Source of the DNA: Cohnella sp. AR92
Lineage (GTDB): Bacteria > Bacillota > Bacilli > Paenibacillales > Paenibacillaceae
Assembly (NCBI RefSeq): GCF_003990975.1
Contig: NZ_RZJR01000005.1
Coordinates: 294,620 to 358,619, forward strand
DNA: 64,000 nt
Direction of reading: 5' to 3'
The notes beneath the pieces are model-generated. The model was not told the origin of the DNA. It made no database searches and saw only the letters and a program-made list of their open reading frames with translations. How positions within the stretch are numbered: the first letter of the stretch is position 1; every line of letters begins with the position of its first letter. Positions 58,837-64,000 of the stretch are shown here, piece after piece. Position numbers and translations under genes: made by a program.

Positions 58837-58885
58837 CCCATCCAGTCGGAATTATTTGTCAGATTTGCTCGAATTCGCCTAGCCG

Positions 58886-60229
58886 TTAGAACAAATCAAC
58901 GATTCCGTTGAACAAGCTGGAGAAGAAATCGCCGATCGCGCGAAGCATCAGCTTGAACCAGCCCGCTTTCTTCACGTCGTCCGCCGCAACCAGATCAACC
59001 GTTACCGTCTTATCATCTTGAGTAGCCGGATCCTTATACGTGTAAGTTGCGGTACCGACCTTGTCGCCCGACTTGATCGGAGCGACCAGCGGATTCGCCG
59101 TAGGCGTCACTTCGGTAACCGTCGGGGTAACCTTCGTTCCCTTCGGAACCATGATCGTGATATCGGAAGCCGTTACGACGTTGACCTTCTTCGAAGAGCC
59201 CTTCTTCACCTTGAAGGTCTCGTGCTCCGCAACGGCAACCTTCGCGTCGACGATCGTGCTCTTCTCGAACTGGTTGAAGCCGTAGTCGAATACCTTGGCC
59301 GTCTCCAGGAATCGCTTGCCGTCGTTCATGCCGCCGGGCACGCCCATGACGACCGCGATCAGGCGCGTTCCGTTCTGAAGGGCCGTACCGGTGAAGCAGT
59401 TGCCGGCGTTGGAGGTATGTCCCGTCTTCAAGCCGTCCACGCCGGGATAAGCGAACTTCTTGAAGTTGGTCACGTTCTTGTTCGATTCGAGCATCCAGTT
59501 ATAGTTGACCACCGGAGCCGTATCGCGTTCGCGGAATTTAAAGGATTGAATCTTGGAATAATCCAGGAACTCCGGGTAATCCTTCAGGATATGATAGGCC
59601 AGAATCGCGGAATCGCGAGCCGACATGACGGTCTCCCCGTCAATGGAAGTCGGACGGTAGGCTTCCGGCATATCCGCGCGGTCAAGACCGGTCGCATTAA
59701 TGAAGTGAGCGGTCTTCATGCCGAGCTGGGCGGCCGTCTCGTTCATGAGCTTGGCGAAAGCCTCTTCCGATCCCGCTACCGTCTCGGCCAGCTGCACCGT
59801 CGCATCGTTCGCCGAGCCGATCGCCATGGCCTTGTACAGCTCTTCGACCGTATGCTTGTCCCCTTGCGCGAGGAAAACCCGGCTGCCGATCTGTTTGGCT
59901 GCGTTCTCTTGGACGGTGATCGTCTGATCCCAGCTTAATTTGCCTTCTTTAATCGCTTTGAAAACAAGATACTCAGTCATCATCTTAGTCATGCTCGCCG
60001 GAGGCAGCGCCGTGTCCGCATTCATCTCATACATGACCTGACCGGTGGACGCCTCCATGAGAATAGCCGACTTGGCGTTAAGATCGAGCGCGGAGGAGTT
60101 GGGTGCGGCGGCAGCGCTCGCTGCACCGGATAATATGAACATCACAGCCATAACGAAAAGAACAGGAATGGCCACGAATCGTTTGTGTTTAAGAGACAAT
60201 TGCAGGACGGACGAATGATTGCGATTCAA
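58886..60229 (-). CDS. dacA: D-alanyl-D-alanine carboxypeptidase (PBP5-type)
   Basis: 447 residues, TTG start at 60229 after AAAGGAGAG. N-terminal signal (FVAIPVLFVMAVMFILSGAASAA). Serine beta-lactamase fold motifs: S79-M-T-K82, S139-A-N141, K268-T-G270. A PBP5 C-terminal beta domain and an amphipathic tail (FKLMLRAIGDFFSSLFNGI) that would lie on the membrane follow. It trims D-Ala from peptidoglycan pentapeptides. Between guaB and pdxS, as in B. subtilis. Confidence 0.96.
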   Translation of the reverse strand: MNRNHSSVLQLSLKHKRFVAIPVLFVMAVMFILSGAASAAAAPNSSALDLNAKSAILMEASTGQVMYEMNADTALPPASMTKMMTEYLVFKAIKEGKLSWDQTITVQENAAKQIGSRVFLAQGDKHTVEELYKAMAIGSANDATVQLAETVAGSEEAFAKLMNETAAQLGMKTAHFINATGLDRADMPEAYRPTSIDGETVMSARDSAILAYHILKDYPEFLDYSKIQSFKFRERDTAPVVNYNWMLESNKNVTNFKKFAYPGVDGLKTGHTSNAGNCFTGTALQNGTRLIAVVMGVPGGMNDGKRFLETAKVFDYGFNQFEKSTIVDAKVAVAEHETFKVKKGSSKKVNVVTASDITIMVPKGTKVTPTVTEVTPTANPLVAPIKSGDKVGTATYTYKDPATQDDKTVTVDLVAADDVKKAGWFKLMLRAIGDFFSSLFNGIVDLF

Positions 60230-60322
60230 TGCGCGTATCTCTCCTTTTCAGCTTGGGCTATTTTTTTGTCGTGAATGGGCATTAAACTACGAATGTTATT
60301 GTATCATACCGCAAGCCCAACG

Positions 60323-60358
60323 AAAAAGCCGCAGACGAGATTTCTCCCTTCTGCGGCA
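60323..60358 (-). terminator. terminator after guaB
   Basis: Arms GCCGCAGA (60328-60335) and TCTGCGGC (60350-60357); the minus-strand transcript continues TTTTTCG. Confidence 0.8.
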
Positions 60359-60414
60359 TCTATCAGGTAAGACTACCTATCTTCCGGCTGAAAATAGGCC
60401 ATTATGCCCTGATC

Positions 60415-61887
<1,473 letters not shown>

Positions 61888-61931
61888 TTATCCGGTTAAT
61901 GAGCCGGTTGATCTCCGATTAATTATAGGCA

Positions 61932-61960
61932 ATCTTAGCAGAGGCGTTAGGGGCTGTCAA
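61932..61960 (-). promoter_or_regulatory. promoter of guaB
   Basis: Minus strand TTGACA (61955-61960) and TAAGAT (61932-61937) with a 17-base spacer. Confidence 0.82.
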
Positions 61961-62040
61961 GGCATTCGGAGGACTTGTCACGCCTTGTTCGAACGGGCCT
62001 GACAGAGGAGATCTGCGGCAGGCAAGGACTTGCGGCGCGT

Positions 62041-63213
62041 TTATTTTCCGAAGTTTGGATATCGACTGGACGCGTTCCATAACAGATAACTGTCGACTCC
62101 TTGCCTGGATGCCGCTCGGACTTGCTCCCGGATCTGCGCGGGACCATACGACTGATGAGGATGCACCCAAGAAGCCGTAAAGCTCTGCAGCCAAGGGCGC
62201 ACTTCGGCCGTGTTCCTTCCGGCTTCGCGCAGCCTCCCGTTCTGCAAGTTGGCATCCTTCATCGCATGAGCCACGACGGATCCGGCCATCAGATCGGGAT
62301 GGCGAATCCCCCATATGCCCGAAGAGTAGTGGGAAGGATATACCATCGGGGAGATGACGTCCACCTCCGTCGCGATCGTGGCCCATCTCTGGCCGATACC
62401 CATGTCTTCCCGCGTCGTTCCGATCAAGCCGAAGACGTCGGCCGAGATAATCCCCCCGGATTTATGCACCTGATACGCCGCCTTGTGAAGGAAGCGTCCG
62501 ATCGCTTCATTGCGGCTCCAACCATTGGGGTTATGGAAGCTTACTTCCCGGTCGACCTTAGGTCTATTCTCGGGAAACCGCACATAGTCGAACTGAACCT
62601 CATCGAATCCGATCCGAAGAGCTTCTTTGGCAAGCGCAATCGGGTAGGCCCAAGCTTCTTCCCGGTAAGGATCGACCCACGCATCCCCGCCTCTGTCCGT
62701 CCAGACGCCTCCATCCTTGCGTTGAAGCGCCCATGCCGGCATAGCTCGCGTAACGGCAGGATTCTTGAAGGTCACGATTCTCGCTATGAGGTAAATATGC
62801 TTGTCCTTCAACCGCTTGACGGTATGGCGGAAAAGCTTGGCGGAACGGCTGTTCGACGGCTTAGGAGAAGAAGGGGGAAGATTGATCAGGCTTGTCGTGC
62901 CATTGATGTCGATAACCATCGCGTTTAATTCGGTATCTTCCACAAGCTTGATCAACTTCTCCAGTCGCTGACTCCTCGCGACATTCGATGTCACATAGAT
63001 TCCGCGAACGGGGAATGGAGGGCGGCGGTGCCGCGTCGCTGCCGGGATCGTCTTCGTATCATCGTTGTTGCCGCCTTGTCGGCTAGCCGGAATGACATCT
63101 TTCTTGTTCTCATGAGATTGCGAAAGCGTGGTTGCGCAACCTGTAAAGCCCATGACAAAGGAGAGCAGAAGGAGGAAAATCAGAAAACCGCGCCATTTAT
63201 GCGCCCGTCTCAT
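62041..63213 (-). CDS. DUF4015 putative glycoside hydrolase, lipoprotein
   Basis: 390 residues. Signal ends FTGC, C26 likely lipidated. A Ser/Asn/Asp linker is followed from about residue 65 by a barrel typical of DUF4015 (RGIYVTSNVARSQRLEKLIKLVEDTELNAMVIDING, IGFDEVQFDYVRFPE, ISADVFGLIGTTRED, VDVISPMVYPSHYSSG). The D/E in FDEVQFDYVRFPE are the probable active-site residues. Role unknown, perhaps cell-wall glycan turnover. Weak ribosome site. Between guaB and the rRNA operon. Confidence 0.85.
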   Translation of the reverse strand: MRRAHKWRGFLIFLLLLSFVMGFTGCATTLSQSHENKKDVIPASRQGGNNDDTKTIPAATRHRRPPFPVRGIYVTSNVARSQRLEKLIKLVEDTELNAMVIDINGTTSLINLPPSSPKPSNSRSAKLFRHTVKRLKDKHIYLIARIVTFKNPAVTRAMPAWALQRKDGGVWTDRGGDAWVDPYREEAWAYPIALAKEALRIGFDEVQFDYVRFPENRPKVDREVSFHNPNGWSRNEAIGRFLHKAAYQVHKSGGIISADVFGLIGTTREDMGIGQRWATIATEVDVISPMVYPSHYSSGIWGIRHPDLMAGSVVAHAMKDANLQNGRLREAGRNTAEVRPWLQSFTASWVHPHQSYGPAQIREQVRAASRQGVDSYLLWNASSRYPNFGK

Positions 63214-63549
63214 CTCTAGTCACCACGCCTTCGACATTAAGGTACGACTAGTATGGACTGGCAGCCGTCATGAGTTGAGTTGGAACTTCTGGTAATGGAG
63301 GCACGACAGCCCCATCTCCTCGGCGGATGAGATGGGGCTGTGCAGGGGTTCGCTTGCGAAATGTATCTAATCACGATGTCCTTGGCGCCGGGCATGGAGT
63401 GGGTTGAGGTCTGGAAAATAGAGATGACGCCAGTTGAATCGTGTAATTGTCGGATACGAGTCGCAGGAATAACCTGTGTTAAGAATAGCAAAGCATACTT
63501 AACTCTCCTTTAAGAAAGGATTAAAAATCCGTTAAATACACGGACAAGC
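63214..63549. other. gene-free gap between DUF4015 gene and rRNA operon
   Basis: No credible gene. A 13-base perfect inverted repeat (ACAGCCCCATCTC 63306-63318 with its complement at 63329-63341) has no T-tract on either side; it may be a weak terminator or RNA hairpin. The rest is unremarkable. Confidence 0.5.
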
Positions 63550-63581
63550 AACAAAAAGACGACAGATGATCTGTCGTCTTT
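63550..63581 (-). terminator. terminator of the rRNA operon
   Basis: Arms AAAGACGACAGAT (63555-63567) and ATCTGTCGTCTTT (63569-63581) with a minus-strand TTTTTG tail. Outer bases GGAC/GTCC extend the stem. About 90 bases from the 23S end. Confidence 0.88.
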
Positions 63582-63670
63582 AAGGTCCGTTCGATATGGC
63601 TTGCGCCTTGATAACCGGATACGAAACGAATTAGCATTCATTAGAATCTTCCTGCCTGTGTGGCTTATTA

Positions 63671-64000
<330 letters not shown>

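Noticed and set aside
63237..63491. 84-codon minus-strand frame before the rRNA operon
   Set aside because: No ribosome site, spans a strong hairpin, and composition is unlike a protein.

Overview
The window looks like a chromosomal segment of a spore-forming, moderately high-GC Firmicute of the Paenibacillaceae (Paenibacillus/Cohnella type). The signs are a minus-strand run guaB-dacA-pdxS-pdxT-serS-tRNA-Ser next to a 23S rRNA gene (the order known from the origin-proximal region of Bacillus relatives), an SspP-type small spore protein, several YesM/YesN two-component pairs beside carbohydrate ABC transporters, many strong GGAGG-type ribosome binding sites and frequent TTG/GTG starts. Genus assignment is inference.

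Left part (1-12.7 kb): the 3' part of an FtsX-type ABC permease gene, a LacI regulator, an Hsp20 chaperone, a gap with four copies of a 24-bp repeat, a membrane-anchored HtrA-like protease without a PDZ domain, then a sugar operon (two permeases, binding lipoprotein, LacI regulator, BadF-type kinase, GH4 6-phospho-glycosidase) with matching 22-bp operators before the operon and before its regulator gene.

Middle (12.7-31.1 kb): a converging minus-strand operon (GH151/GH42-like glycosidase, YesM kinase, YesN regulator, ABC transporter) with a divergent AraC regulator; a CPBP protease; an AT-richer stretch with an SLH-containing secreted protein and an orphan membrane-anchored protein; tRNA-Arg; an aldo/keto reductase; a short HemAT-type globin sensor; a small acidic proline-rich protein; a DUF2203 protein; a 52-codon gene; tRNA-Pro.

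Right-middle (31.1-51.9 kb): a complex-glycan region. It holds an Lpl-type ABC transporter with a 1.28-kilo-residue beta-helix protein, a second YesM/YesN pair, GH92 and GH38 mannosidases, a GntR/LacI-hybrid regulator with the same 14-bp operator before the mannosidase operon and before its own gene, a divergent HAD phosphatase/metallophosphoesterase pair, and a deletion scar joining the tail of a GntR gene to the tail of a sugar permease gene. Together these suggest uptake and intracellular trimming of mannose-containing oligosaccharides.

Right part (51.9-64 kb): a lipoprotein, a YitT-family membrane protein, three small genes (one sspP), a phased array of AT-rich dyads, two tandem ~192-bp repeats built from the 3' end of tRNA-Ser, then tRNA-Ser, serS, pdxT, pdxS, dacA, guaB, a DUF4015 lipoprotein and the 3' end of a 23S rRNA gene that runs off the window.
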